Origin: CADEDH01 sp041394285
GTDB lineage: Bacteria > Actinomycetota > Acidimicrobiia > Acidimicrobiales > SZUA-35
Length of the DNA stretch: 64,000 nt
Direction: 5' to 3'
NCBI GenBank assembly: GCA_041394285.1
Contig: JAWKIL010000002.1
Coordinates: 124,001 to 188,000 of the forward strand
The position numbers and the translations under genes were made by a program. Shown piece by piece: positions 1 to 7,623 of this stretch. The notes below the pieces were generated by a model that saw only the letters and a list, made by a program, of their open reading frames with translations, was not told the origin of the DNA and did no database searches. Each line of letters begins with the position of its first letter. Position 1 is the stretch's first letter.

Positions 1-57
1 CATACACTCGGTCACGGAGCTTCTCGTGGGCAGCCGCACCACGGGTCAGGAGCCGCA

Positions 58-1023
58 ATGAGCAGCCGCCGCCGCACCCCGCACCCTCCCCCCCGGCTAC
101 GGGCGCTCGTCGCGTCGGTGGCGGTGGCGCTGGCCGCCGGTGGCGCTCTGGTGGGCGGCGGTCCCGCCGTTCCCGCTGCGGCCCAGGGGTGCTCGGCCCT
201 CGACCGCAGTGGCACGACCTGCAACCTGTCCGACCAGCTGAACCCGCCCCAACCGAGCCCGGGGAACGTGGTGGTGCGGAGCTCGGCCCCGCCGGGGCCC
301 AAGTTCGTGTGGCTCAACCTCCTGTTGGCCTGTGACGCCGCCGGCAACGGGGGCTGGACGCCCATGACCGACCTGTCGTCCGCCATCCTGGATCTCTCGT
401 TCCTGGCCGGCGGCCCCGCCCCGGGCGAGCCCGGCGTGCTGTGGGTGGGCGAGCTGGTGGACCCGGCCAGCGGGGGCACCAACAGCGGCTACATCTCGTG
501 CGTCGGTGCCGGCCGGCCCCGGCCCCCACTGCCGCCGCCGTTGCCCAACGCCGACCAGATCTGGGGCGCCGCCCTCACCTTCACCCCCGAGGTGAACCTC
601 GATCCCTACGTGCGAGGGCTGACCGGCCTCGAGACCTACATGTGGTACGAGGGCCCCACGGCGGACACGGTGGCGATCACCCTCAACGGCTACGGCGTCA
701 CCGCCTCCATCCAGGCCGTCGAGTTCAGCTGGGACATGGGGAGCGACACCCGCACGGGGGAGCGGGTGCACCGATCGGGCCGGGCCGGATCGCCCGAGGA
801 CCCGGCGGCCACCCACACCTACGCCCGGCCGGGGCCGGTGGTGATCACCCACGAGATCACCTGGACCGGGAGCTCGGTGCTCACCGGGCCCGGCCTCCCC
901 GCCGGCGGGATCACGGTGGACCTGGGCCAGGCCGTTCTGGCTACTGCCCGGGACTACGACGTGATAGAAGTACGTACACCACTGGTTCGCGGTGGTGACA
1001 GCGTGAGGAGCGCAACGGGCTAG
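58..1023 (+). CDS. secreted protein of the T4SS-like locus
   Basis: A 321-residue protein that I do not recognise by family. Residues 1-15 are Arg/Pro-rich and positive, and residues 16-43 form a hydrophobic Ala/Val/Gly stretch ending in AAAQG, a good Sec signal peptide with cleavage near residue 43. The mature part is Pro/Gly-rich with three or four Cys, and its second half looks like beta-sandwich sequence (a PKD-like piece with VEFSWDMGSDT and YARPGPVVITHEITW). The ATG follows AGGAG at 6-8 nt. It is the first of a run of plus-strand genes leading to secretion-type proteins, so an extracytoplasmic accessory role is likely, but only from context. Confidence 0.7.
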   Translation: MSSRRRTPHPPPRLRALVASVAVALAAGGALVGGGPAVPAAAQGCSALDRSGTTCNLSDQLNPPQPSPGNVVVRSSAPPGPKFVWLNLLLACDAAGNGGWTPMTDLSSAILDLSFLAGGPAPGEPGVLWVGELVDPASGGTNSGYISCVGAGRPRPPLPPPLPNADQIWGAALTFTPEVNLDPYVRGLTGLETYMWYEGPTADTVAITLNGYGVTASIQAVEFSWDMGSDTRTGERVHRSGRAGSPEDPAATHTYARPGPVVITHEITWTGSSVLTGPGLPAGGITVDLGQAVLATARDYDVIEVRTPLVRGGDSVRSATG

Positions 1024-1158
1024 GCGAGTTGAACAGGTAGCGAGACAAATCGAGCATGCGGGCAGACTGCCGGCTGGTCACCAGCTGGCACTCGACCAGG
1101 AACTTTTGGCTGGGGTTCGGGCGAGCGTCGACGTGACTCTTCGAGAGGCAGTGCACCC

Positions 1159-2202
1159 ATGACAGATCTGGATATTCAGATCGACGTCCCAGACGACGAC
1201 GGTCTGAATTCGCCCGTACGGGTACTGGGCGGCAACAACTGGTTGCCGCCCTGGTTCAAGGCGGTCGTGGTCATCCTGCTCGGCACCCTGGCCACCATCA
1301 TGCTCGGCGCCTACCTGCTGGGACGGTCACGGGCCGCCGGGAACGGAGACGAGGGGGCGACCGACCCGTCGGTCTCGACCACGATCGGGTCGGCGGCCGC
1401 CAGCCCCACGATCGACGCGTCGCTGGCTGCGGTGTCGGCGTGGGAGACCTTCGCCCGGTCGGGTGATCTCGACAGCGTCCGGCCCTGGTTCGACGAGGCG
1501 GGCCCCCAGTTCGCCCTGTTCCGCCAGTCGGCGGCGGCCGGCGCGGCCGGCACCGACGACATCACGTTCGAGCCCCGCAATCCGGTGGAGACCGAGGCCG
1601 ACGGGCTCACCACGGTGTCGATGGAGCTGGCGGTCACCGGCCCCCAGGGCCAGGACGTGTACCTCTACGACTTCGTCTACCGGGGCGAGAGCCTCAAGGC
1701 GTGGACGGTGGTGGATCGCCGGGCCCCGGGCACGGTGGCCCTGCCCCCGTCCCAGGCGGTGATCGACTCGGCCACCCAGAACTGGGGCCGCTTCACGTCG
1801 GCCCTGGCCATCGGTGACGCCAAGGGTGCCTCGGCCGTGGTCAGCGAGCCCACCCGCCTGCTGGTCGATCAGGTCACCACGGCGGCCCGAACGGGAGGCG
1901 GTGCCCCGGCCGACGGGCCGATCACCGATCCCGCCCTGTTCGAGCAGCTGGTGGCCCGGGTGAGGGCGGCCGACGCGGCCTCGCCCGACAACGCGCTGCT
2001 GGCCCTGCTCAACGCCGATCAGCGCCGGGCGCTGGTGACGGGGCAGCTCGCGTCATGGACGCAGGTCGACGCCGACCGGGTGGTGGCGTCGCTCATCGTG
2101 GACGGCAAGCCGACAGCCATCGTGCCCTTCCGGGCCACCGCCGAAGGATGGATGTTCGACCTCGTCGGAGCATTGGAAACGAGCAACGGAGGCACCTCGT
2201 GA
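1159..2202 (+). CDS. single-pass membrane protein, extracytoplasmic domain
   Basis: A 347-residue protein with a short acidic cytoplasmic start, one transmembrane helix at about residues 35-54 (FKAVVVILLGTLATIMLGAYLL), a Ser/Thr/Ala-rich linker, and a large outer domain. In that domain the segment ASLAAVSAWETFARSGDLDSV resembles the start of NTF2/SnoaL-like folds, which are also used by VirB8/TcpC proteins. The ATG is preceded by GAGAGG. Its stop overlaps the GTG of the next gene (GTGA), so the two are co-translated. No catalytic motif is visible. A structural or assembly factor of the secretion locus is the most economical guess. Confidence 0.7.
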   Translation: MTDLDIQIDVPDDDGLNSPVRVLGGNNWLPPWFKAVVVILLGTLATIMLGAYLLGRSRAAGNGDEGATDPSVSTTIGSAAASPTIDASLAAVSAWETFARSGDLDSVRPWFDEAGPQFALFRQSAAAGAAGTDDITFEPRNPVETEADGLTTVSMELAVTGPQGQDVYLYDFVYRGESLKAWTVVDRRAPGTVALPPSQAVIDSATQNWGRFTSALAIGDAKGASAVVSEPTRLLVDQVTTAARTGGGAPADGPITDPALFEQLVARVRAADAASPDNALLALLNADQRRALVTGQLASWTQVDADRVVASLIVDGKPTAIVPFRATAEGWMFDLVGALETSNGGTS

Positions 2203-2498
2203 CCCTCGAGAACGGGTACATCAACGACGGCGACGGTAGCGGCGCCCCGGCTGGGCGGTGGCTGTCGGTGCAGGCGGCGGCAACCGAGCTCGAGGTGACG
2301 ACGCGGACGATCTACCGCTTCATCAACGACGGGAAGCTCGCCGCCTACCGGATCGGGCGGGTGTACCGGATCATGCGCACCGACCTCCAGGCGTTCCTCG
2401 ATCGCGCCGCCCTGCAGCCGGGCGATCTGGCCCACCTGGTGGAGGACCGCTCCAACGGCACGGACGAGGAGCCGCCCGACCTCAAAGCCGCCGGCTGA
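2199..2498 (+). CDS. excisionase-type helix-turn-helix DNA-binding protein
   Basis: A 99-residue protein starting at a GTG that overlaps the preceding stop. Residues 22-68 (WLSVQAAATELEVTTRTIYR, then FINDGKLAAYRIGRVYRIMR and TDLQAFL) are a MerR/excisionase-like HTH: the helix-turn-helix, a G-K/R wing and the closing helix are all present. This fold occurs in phage and ICE excisionases (Xis) but also in chromosomal regulators such as BldC. With no integrase nearby, a regulator of the adjacent secretion genes is more likely than a recombination directionality factor. Confidence 0.8.
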   Translation: MTLENGYINDGDGSGAPAGRWLSVQAAATELEVTTRTIYRFINDGKLAAYRIGRVYRIMRTDLQAFLDRAALQPGDLAHLVEDRSNGTDEEPPDLKAAG

Positions 2499-2509
2499 CG
2501 CCGCCACTG

Positions 2510-2569
2510 GGCGTCACAGCAGTAGGCATCACAGCGGTAGGCATCACAGCAGTAGGCGTCACAGCCGCC
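2510..2569. repeat. four 15-bp direct repeats at a convergent gene junction
   Basis: Four head-to-tail units of GGCRTCACAGCRGTA at 2510, 2525, 2540 and 2555; the last unit is degenerate in its final four bases. They fill the space between the HTH gene (+) and the prepilin peptidase gene (-) and overlap the last codons of the latter. The GGCGTCAC core resembles the centre of the 48-bp palindromes at other convergent junctions of this window. Confidence 0.85.
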
Positions 2570-3023
2570 ACAGCGCCCATATCAGGGCCGCTGCGTGGCC
2601 TCCGGCGAGGAAGGGCACGAAGGGCACCCGGCGGCGCCGGAGGGCGGCCGACGCCCCCAGGCCGGCCACCAGCGCCAGGGCGAAACCGACCACGGTGAAA
2701 CCGAGCCCGAACCAGCCGAGCGTTGCGCCGAACGGCACCCCCAGCCGGACGTCGGCCCGGCCGATCGCCTCCCGACCGGAGCGGGCCTGGATCCCGTAGG
2801 GCACGAGCTGGATGCCGGTCACCAGCGCCGCGCCGGCCCCTGCGCCGGCCAGCGCTCCCCATTCCCGGCCCAGCACGCCCGCCACGGCCAGGCCCCCCAG
2901 GGCCACCGCCGTCACCGCCTGGCCCCAGCGCACCGGGACGCGTTCGCTCCGGGCGTCCCGCACCGCCAGCACGATCAGCCCGGCCGACGTCACCAGCCCG
3001 ATCACCGCCCCGGCCCACACCAT
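2559..3023 (-). CDS. A24-family prepilin peptidase
   Basis: A 154-residue polytopic membrane protein of the type IV prepilin peptidase family (A24). The two catalytic aspartates are recognisable: the first in VRDARSERVP (the usual D-x-R-x-x-x-I/V-P element after the first helix) and the second in AIGRADVRLG, which replaces the usual G-x-G-D-x-K-L. About five hydrophobic segments follow the family pattern. An in-frame upstream extension exists, but the ATG at 3023 is 7 nt behind a TACCCT box, which suggests a leaderless start. No class III prepilin is obvious nearby, so the substrate is unknown; the small pilin at 5144 looks VirB2-like rather than type-IV-pilin-like. Confidence 0.8.
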   Translation of the reverse strand: MVWAGAVIGLVTSAGLIVLAVRDARSERVPVRWGQAVTAVALGGLAVAGVLGREWGALAGAGAGAALVTGIQLVPYGIQARSGREAIGRADVRLGVPFGATLGWFGLGFTVVGFALALVAGLGASAALRRRRVPFVPFLAGGHAAALIWALWRL

Positions 3024-3051
3024 CACGACGAGGGTAATCACGACGAGGGTA
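3022..3051. repeat. two exact 15-bp repeats carrying the promoter and start of the prepilin peptidase gene
   Basis: Two perfect head-to-tail copies of ATCACGACGAGGGTA (3022-3036 and 3037-3051). Read on the minus strand each copy holds TACCCT followed by CGTCGTGAT. In the gene-proximal copy the 3' end of that sequence forms the ATG start codon. The duplication therefore copies a likely -10 element. Confidence 0.85.
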
Positions 3052-3124
3052 GAGGCGGAGCCTGCGGGTGTCCCGTGGCCCCGCCGATGACGATCCGGGC
3101 CCCCGGATGCCGGCCGACAGAGTC

Positions 3125-3154
3125 GGGGGTGGGTCTCGTTCGAGACCCACCCCC
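3125..3154 (-). terminator. perfect 14-bp stem hairpin after the peptidoglycan hydrolase gene
   Basis: GGGGGTGGGTCTCG and its exact complement are separated by TT. It starts 31 bp beyond the stop of the minus-strand hydrolase gene and lies upstream of the prepilin peptidase. There is no T-run, so a hairpin terminator or mRNA 3'-end stabiliser is inferred. Confidence 0.65.
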
Positions 3155-3184
3155 GGCCCACCTTTGGCTGGGGTGGACGATCTC

Positions 3185-4288
3185 TCAGGCGCCGGCCACG
3201 GTGCCGGTCACCTCGATGTGGATGTGATCTTCGTGGTCTCCGTCGTTGAAGCTGCCCGGAGCCGCACCGGCCAAATCACCGAATGGATGGCCGAAGGCCC
3301 AGGGGCGGAGGAAATCGGTCTCCCGGTTCATCGCCAGCCACCGCTCGACCTGGCCCCGGGCGGCCCGGTTGGAGTCGGTGACCGCCTGGCCGTCGAAGAT
3401 GGCGATGTCGGCCGCCCGGCCCGAGGTGTGGCGGGAGACCCGGCAGTTGGGATAGGTGCCGGTGTTGTGGATGCAGATCGAGTGCCCGGTGACGAACGAC
3501 GAGATGTAGATCTCGTGCTCCTGGGCCAGCGACAGCAGGATGGCCACGATCTGGGGGTCGATCTGCCCGCTCTCGAGATCGTTGCGCTGAGCCGGCCCCA
3601 TAGACACGTTGGGGTGGCCGAGCAGGGCCTGGGGGTCGGCGCCGGCGTAGATGGGCGCCACACCGTAACGGGAGGCGTAGTCGAGCACCTGGTTCACGTA
3701 CACGTCGGAGCGGTTGTACTTGAAGATGGCGTCGCGCACGCTCGTCACCTCACCCTCCCCACCGCACAGATAGGCGGCGGCGCTGTAGATGGCGTCGATG
3801 GCGTTGTGGGGCGAGGTGATGCCGTCGCCGTTGCCGTCGACCCCGTAGGCCCGGAAGGTGTCGGTGAGGAACTGCATCGGGCCCAGGGCCCGGTCGTAGC
3901 CGGGGTTGTTGTGCCAGGGCGAGCCCCCGGGCAGGGCGATGGCGGTGGTACCGGCCAGCGAGCCGTCGAGCACCGGCCCCAGGATGGGGGGCGAGATGTC
4001 GCCGTTGGGGGCCATGGCCGCCCCGCCGAAGCGACCGTGGTCCGACTCCACCTTGCCGATGCCGGCCAGCACCGTCCACGGCAGGCCGGGACAGGACAGG
4101 CCGGCCCGCCGGTAGTGGTCGAGCAGCAGCGGCGGGATGTCCTCCCGGGCGAACTCGGAGGGCTCCGGGTTCACCGGGTTCGACACGGCCTGCACGATCG
4201 CCCCCAGCGACAGCATGACCAGCCCCAGGGCCAGCATCGGACCGCCCACCACCACCGCGGCGAAGGCCGCCATGAACCGCCCGATCAT
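3185..4288 (-). CDS. membrane-anchored lytic transglycosylase with C-terminal M15-like peptidase domain
   Basis: A 367-residue protein with one N-terminal transmembrane segment (about 6-35). A lytic transglycosylase (SLT-like) domain follows at about 55-215: GIGKVESDHGRFGG contains the expected catalytic Glu (E81), and ALGPMQFLTDTFRAYG and the AIDAIYSAAAYLC helix are typical. The C-terminal part carries SRHTSGRAADIAIF (H287, D294) and HEDHIHIEV (H352-H357), the two zinc-binding signatures of VanY/M15-type D,D-peptidases. It could therefore cut both glycan and peptide to open the wall for a secretion machine, as VirB1-type and SLT-NlpC proteins do in other T4SS. Its ATG overlaps the stop of the lipoprotein gene upstream (ATGA). 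Confidence 0.85.
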   Translation of the reverse strand: MIGRFMAAFAAVVVGGPMLALGLVMLSLGAIVQAVSNPVNPEPSEFAREDIPPLLLDHYRRAGLSCPGLPWTVLAGIGKVESDHGRFGGAAMAPNGDISPPILGPVLDGSLAGTTAIALPGGSPWHNNPGYDRALGPMQFLTDTFRAYGVDGNGDGITSPHNAIDAIYSAAAYLCGGEGEVTSVRDAIFKYNRSDVYVNQVLDYASRYGVAPIYAGADPQALLGHPNVSMGPAQRNDLESGQIDPQIVAILLSLAQEHEIYISSFVTGHSICIHNTGTYPNCRVSRHTSGRAADIAIFDGQAVTDSNRAARGQVERWLAMNRETDFLRPWAFGHPFGDLAGAAPGSFNDGDHEDHIHIEVTGTVAGA

Positions 4289-5025
4289 CGGACATCGCTC
4301 ACCAGCCGGGCCGCGTCCACGGTCACCGTCAGGGTCCGGGCCTGGTCGGGCCCGGCGTCGATGGTGCGGCCGCCGGACGCCATGGTGGTGTGGACGTCGA
4401 AGCGGAGCCGGAACACGCCGGCGTCGATCGGGGCCATGTCCGAGAACGTCGCCTCGGTCACCCGCTGCTCGGCCGTGAGCGAGGCCACCAGGGCCGCCGG
4501 CATCGGCGCCGACAGCTGGGCGAACAGCTCGGGGGTGACGTAGGGCCGCATCGCCTCGGCCCGGGCGGCGGTGTCGACCCGGTAGTCGAAGCCGAGGTAG
4601 AGGCGGCCGAACTCGCGCAGCGCGGCCTCCAGGGCGGCATCGGCCGGCGCCGGCGGGGCCGAGGTGACGTCGGAGTCGGTGCCCACGATGCGGGCGCCGA
4701 CGCCGTCGGCGGCGGCCACCGAGCTGGCCGGCCCGGTGCCGGAGGCGGACGGTGCGCTCCCCGCGACGACGCTCGACGGTGCTGCGGTGCCGTTCCCTCC
4801 GGGCAACAGGGTGGATGCGGGACCGATGGACACCCCAGGGCCACCACCACCGCTGAGCTGGGTCGACGGCGAGGCAGTCGCCGGCGGAGCCGATACGGTG
4901 CCGCTCGGTGCGCAGGCGGAGAGCGCGCCGGCCGAGACGGCGGTGGCGAGGCACGCGCCAGCGAGGGCGGCCGGCAACGCCCGGGGGAGGGGCGCTGAAC
5001 CGTGGTCTGGGGCCCGTCGGCTCAT
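4285..5025 (-). CDS. lipoprotein of the T4SS-like locus
   Basis: A 246-residue protein with an N-terminal hydrophobic segment ending in the lipobox LSAC (Cys near residue 37). A low-complexity Ser/Pro/Thr/Gly linker follows (about 38-115), then a compact C-terminal domain with alternating helix and beta sequence (EAALREFGRLYLGFDY and FRLRFDVHTTM). That layout resembles NTF2-like outer domains. The ATG at 5025 is 8 nt behind TAGGCT on the minus strand, a leaderless arrangement. It is co-transcribed with the wall hydrolase and transcribed away from the pilin operon. Confidence 0.7.
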   Translation of the reverse strand: MSRRAPDHGSAPLPRALPAALAGACLATAVSAGALSACAPSGTVSAPPATASPSTQLSGGGGPGVSIGPASTLLPGGNGTAAPSSVVAGSAPSASGTGPASSVAAADGVGARIVGTDSDVTSAPPAPADAALEAALREFGRLYLGFDYRVDTAARAEAMRPYVTPELFAQLSAPMPAALVASLTAEQRVTEATFSDMAPIDAGVFRLRFDVHTTMASGGRTIDAGPDQARTLTVTVDAARLVSDVR

Positions 5026-5143
5026 CGCTGGACAGCCTAGACCACCATTAGTGCTGGTTAACAATGATTAGACGTCATCTCATTGTCTCTCACTAGATGG
5101 AGTGACTAATGTCCTGGTGCGAACTCAGCCGTAGGGAGGCAGC
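5026..5143. promoter_or_regulatory. AT-rich divergent promoter region between hydrolase and pilin operons
   Basis: This 118-bp spacer is clearly more AT-rich than the surrounding DNA. It holds the TAGGCT -10 box of the minus-strand lipoprotein gene (5034-5039), an inverted pair CATTAGT (5046-5052) and ACTAATG (5105-5111), and the Shine-Dalgarno GGGAGG before the pilin GTG at 5144. It probably drives both halves of the secretion locus. Confidence 0.6.
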
Positions 5144-5419
5144 GTGTACGGAGTAATCGCACAGTCGCTTCCGGGAACGAACCTTCTCCAGGAGCTGGCC
5201 ACCGGCCTGCAGGGATGGGCGATCGTTGTCGGGACGATCTCGCTTGTGCTGTCCGGACTCCTGTGGGCCCTCGGCGTCGGCACCGACAACGCTGGTCAGG
5301 CCACCCGGGGCAAGCGGGGTGTCATGTACTCGCTGGTGGCGGTGGCGTTCATCGGGGCCGGGCCCACCCTGGTGAACTGGGCGTTCGCCTTCGGTAACCG
5401 CGTCCAGGCCGGTGGCTGA
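5144..5419 (+). CDS. VirB2/TrbC-like small membrane protein (candidate pilin)
   Basis: A 91-residue protein with a short N-terminal region, two transmembrane helices (about 24-46 and 63-83) and a charged loop between them (DNAGQATRGKRG). This is the topology of VirB2/TrbC T4SS pilin subunits and of small membrane proteins placed before the VirB6-like gene in Gram-positive conjugation loci. The GTG start follows a strong GGGAGG at a good distance. The stop lies inside the next gene (8-bp overlap). Family assignment rests on size, topology and position, not on a sequence signature. Confidence 0.65.
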   Translation: MYGVIAQSLPGTNLLQELATGLQGWAIVVGTISLVLSGLLWALGVGTDNAGQATRGKRGVMYSLVAVAFIGAGPTLVNWAFAFGNRVQAGG

Positions 5420-6125
5420 CCAGACCGCTCGTCTGTGGCGTATCGGCTTCACGGTCGTTGCGCTCGCCCTCGGCATGCTGGTCGGCGCCTTCCTGTCGGG
5501 CGGGTTCAACCGGGCCGGTGACACCACGGCGGCCGATGCCATCGGCCCCGACGTGGGTGAGATCCGGGTGGGAGCGAGCTCGGCCGGGCCCACGGCCACC
5601 GTGGACGGGGTGGGCGTCGGTTTCGCCCACAGCCAGGACGGGGCGGTGGCGGCGGCCACCAACCTCGTGCTCACGCTGGAGCAGGCCGGCAACACCGACC
5701 GGGCCAGCGCCGTGCGCAGCTACCAGGTGCTGAGCGCCGAGGCGTCGAAGCAGTCGCTGGCCGACGAGATGGGGGCGAGCTGGGACGCGCTCCACCAGGG
5801 CATCACGGCCAACGGCCCCAACGCCAGTGCCCTGTTCCTGCGCACCGTTCCCGTGGGCCACGAGGTGATCCGCTACGGCGACGACCGGGCCACGGTCGAG
5901 GTGTGGACCCTCACCCTCGTGGCGGCGGCCGGCATGACCCAGCCGCTGGCCAGCTGGGAGACCGCCAGTGTCGAGGTGGTGTGGGAGAGCGACGACTGGA
6001 AGGTGTGGTCGGCCGACTCCACCCCGGGCCCCAGCCCGGCCTGGTCCCAGGCTCCCGTGACCGCCACCGACGCTTTCCTCACCGCCGTCGACGAGCTCGA
6101 GGGGTACCGCTATGTCACACGTTGA
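5412..6125 (+). CDS. VirB8/TcpC-like membrane-anchored protein
   Basis: A 237-residue protein with one N-terminal transmembrane helix (about 9-31) and an outer domain containing SQDGAVAAATNLVLTLEQAG, then an alternating alpha/beta region ending VEVVWESDDWKVWS. A single-pass anchor with an NTF2-like outer domain is the pattern of VirB8 (Gram-negative) and TcpC/TraM (Gram-positive), the periplasmic scaffold of T4SS channels. The GTG start overlaps the previous stop by 8 bp, and its end overlaps the next ATG by 14 bp, so it sits in one translationally coupled operon. Confidence 0.65.
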   Translation: MADQTARLWRIGFTVVALALGMLVGAFLSGGFNRAGDTTAADAIGPDVGEIRVGASSAGPTATVDGVGVGFAHSQDGAVAAATNLVLTLEQAGNTDRASAVRSYQVLSAEASKQSLADEMGASWDALHQGITANGPNASALFLRTVPVGHEVIRYGDDRATVEVWTLTLVAAAGMTQPLASWETASVEVVWESDDWKVWSADSTPGPSPAWSQAPVTATDAFLTAVDELEGYRYVTR

Positions 6126-7623
6126 GCACACGCCACCACCCGTTGGGCGGAGACCGGGCACCGGCCGGCGGATCCTGCGGGGTCTGATCCGGGCCCTGGT
6201 CGTCGGCTTCCTCGTCTACGCCGTGTCCCAACCGGTGCCGGGAGCCTCGGCCCAGACCGCGCCCACCGTCCCCCAGCAGCAGGAGCAGGACAAGGGCAAC
6301 CCGGGCTGCGGCAACCTGCCCGTGATCTCCGAGGCCTGCAACCAGCTGCTCGACGGGGCCGCCTGGGCCATCAACTGCGGTGTCAACGGCGTCGGCGACT
6401 GCACCGCCGACGTCACCGAGAACGTGGTGGCCGGCGCCTTCGACTACTTCGCCCGCTGGGTGGCGGTGGGCGCCATCGGGGCCACCGACCTGGTATGGGT
6501 GGGCATCAACGGCACCACCACGCCCGACGTGAACGCGTCGTCGTCGGTGTTCCAGACGTCGTTACAGGCGGCCAAGGCGCTGGCGTTACCGCTGCTGTTC
6601 CTGGCCGGCCTGTACTCGCTGATAAAACGCGACGCCGAGATCGTGGTGAAATCGGCGTTGTTCTACTTACCGGGGTCCGTGCTGGGGATGATCCTGTCCG
6701 GCTACGTGATCACGGCGTTGCTGGCCGCCACCGACGAGCTCGGAGCGGCGTACATCAACGACGGCCAGAACGGCCTGGCCACCTGGCTCGACCAGCTGGG
6801 CGGCAACATCGCCGGCGGCATCGGGGTGACCGCCCCCATCCTGCTCGTGATCTTCTCGTTCATCCTGATGGCCGGTTCGCTACTGCTGTGGTTCGTGATG
6901 CTGGTGCGGGCGGCCGCCATCCTCGTCACCTACGCCTTCATGCCCCTCGCGTTCGCCGGGCTCATCTTCCCTGCCACCCGGTCCTGGATCCGGCGGCTGT
7001 TCGAGGTCCAGCTGTCGTTCATCCTGTCCAAGCCGGTGATCCTGGCGTTCCTGTCGCTGGGAGCGGCCACCCTCAACGACGACAACAACGCGCTGGTGTC
7101 GATGATGCAGGCCACGGCCCTGTTCTTCCTGGCTGCGTTCTCCCCCTTCGCCCTCATGAAGCTGTTGCCGTTCGTGCACAACGAGGCCCTGACGGCCATG
7201 GAGGCCCAGGCCCGGCGCCCCCACGGCCGCGTGGTGGCCACGGCCAGCGGCCTGTTCGCCGCCCAGCGCTTCGGCACCTTCCTGGCCGGCTCCCAGCAGT
7301 CGCCTCCCTCGGGCGGCGGCAGCGGTGGAGGGGGCGGCGTGGTTCCCTTCAGCGCCAGCACCGACGCCTACGGCGGCGGCTCCAGCGGCGAGACGGGGGG
7401 ATCGGACACGGGCGGCTACCAGCCGTCGGGCCCCGACGAGCCCTGGGGCGGCGGTGGCTACGATGCCTCACCGGCCAGCGCCGTGGCCACCTACCCCGGG
7501 AACGGGGGGGCCGGAGCCGGCGGGTCGGCCCCGGCGGCCGACGTCCCCGGAGGCTCCTCCTCGGGTGGTGACCTGGCCTCCGGCTCGGCCGCACCGCCCA
7601 CGGCCGGAGAGGCGGGCCGGTGA
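6112..7623 (+). CDS. VirB6/TrbL-like polytopic channel protein
   Basis: A 503-residue protein. A cleavable or uncleaved N-terminal hydrophobic segment (about 25-45, ending ASAQ) is followed by an outer Cys-containing region. Five or six transmembrane helices follow between about 145 and 370 (for example ALALPLLFLAGLYSLI, LLWFVMLVRAAAILVTYAF and TALFFLAAFSPFALMKLLPF). The last approximately 120 residues are a disordered Gly/Ser/Ala-rich tail. This is the architecture of the TrbL/VirB6 family and of the membrane protein next to SCO6880 in Streptomyces. It likely forms the inner-membrane channel. Its stop overlaps the GTG of the following gene. Confidence 0.8.
   Translation: MSHVEHTPPPVGRRPGTGRRILRGLIRALVVGFLVYAVSQPVPGASAQTAPTVPQQQEQDKGNPGCGNLPVISEACNQLLDGAAWAINCGVNGVGDCTADVTENVVAGAFDYFARWVAVGAIGATDLVWVGINGTTTPDVNASSSVFQTSLQAAKALALPLLFLAGLYSLIKRDAEIVVKSALFYLPGSVLGMILSGYVITALLAATDELGAAYINDGQNGLATWLDQLGGNIAGGIGVTAPILLVIFSFILMAGSLLLWFVMLVRAAAILVTYAFMPLAFAGLIFPATRSWIRRLFEVQLSFILSKPVILAFLSLGAATLNDDNNALVSMMQATALFFLAAFSPFALMKLLPFVHNEALTAMEAQARRPHGRVVATASGLFAAQRFGTFLAGSQQSPPSGGGSGGGGGVVPFSASTDAYGGGSSGETGGSDTGGYQPSGPDEPWGGGGYDASPASAVATYPGNGGAGAGGSAPAADVPGGSSSGGDLASGSAAPPTAGEAGR

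Noticed and set aside
1..57. End of an upstream gene
   Set aside because: No frame in the first 57 bases could be linked to a protein; only an SD-like AGGAG before ATG 58 is seen.
1024..1158. A small gene between the first two secretion-locus genes
   Set aside because: The only frame (on the minus strand) has no SD or -10 box and no recognisable features.
2510..2569. Short tandem repeats as a CRISPR array
   Set aside because: Repeats are contiguous with no spacers and no cas genes are nearby.
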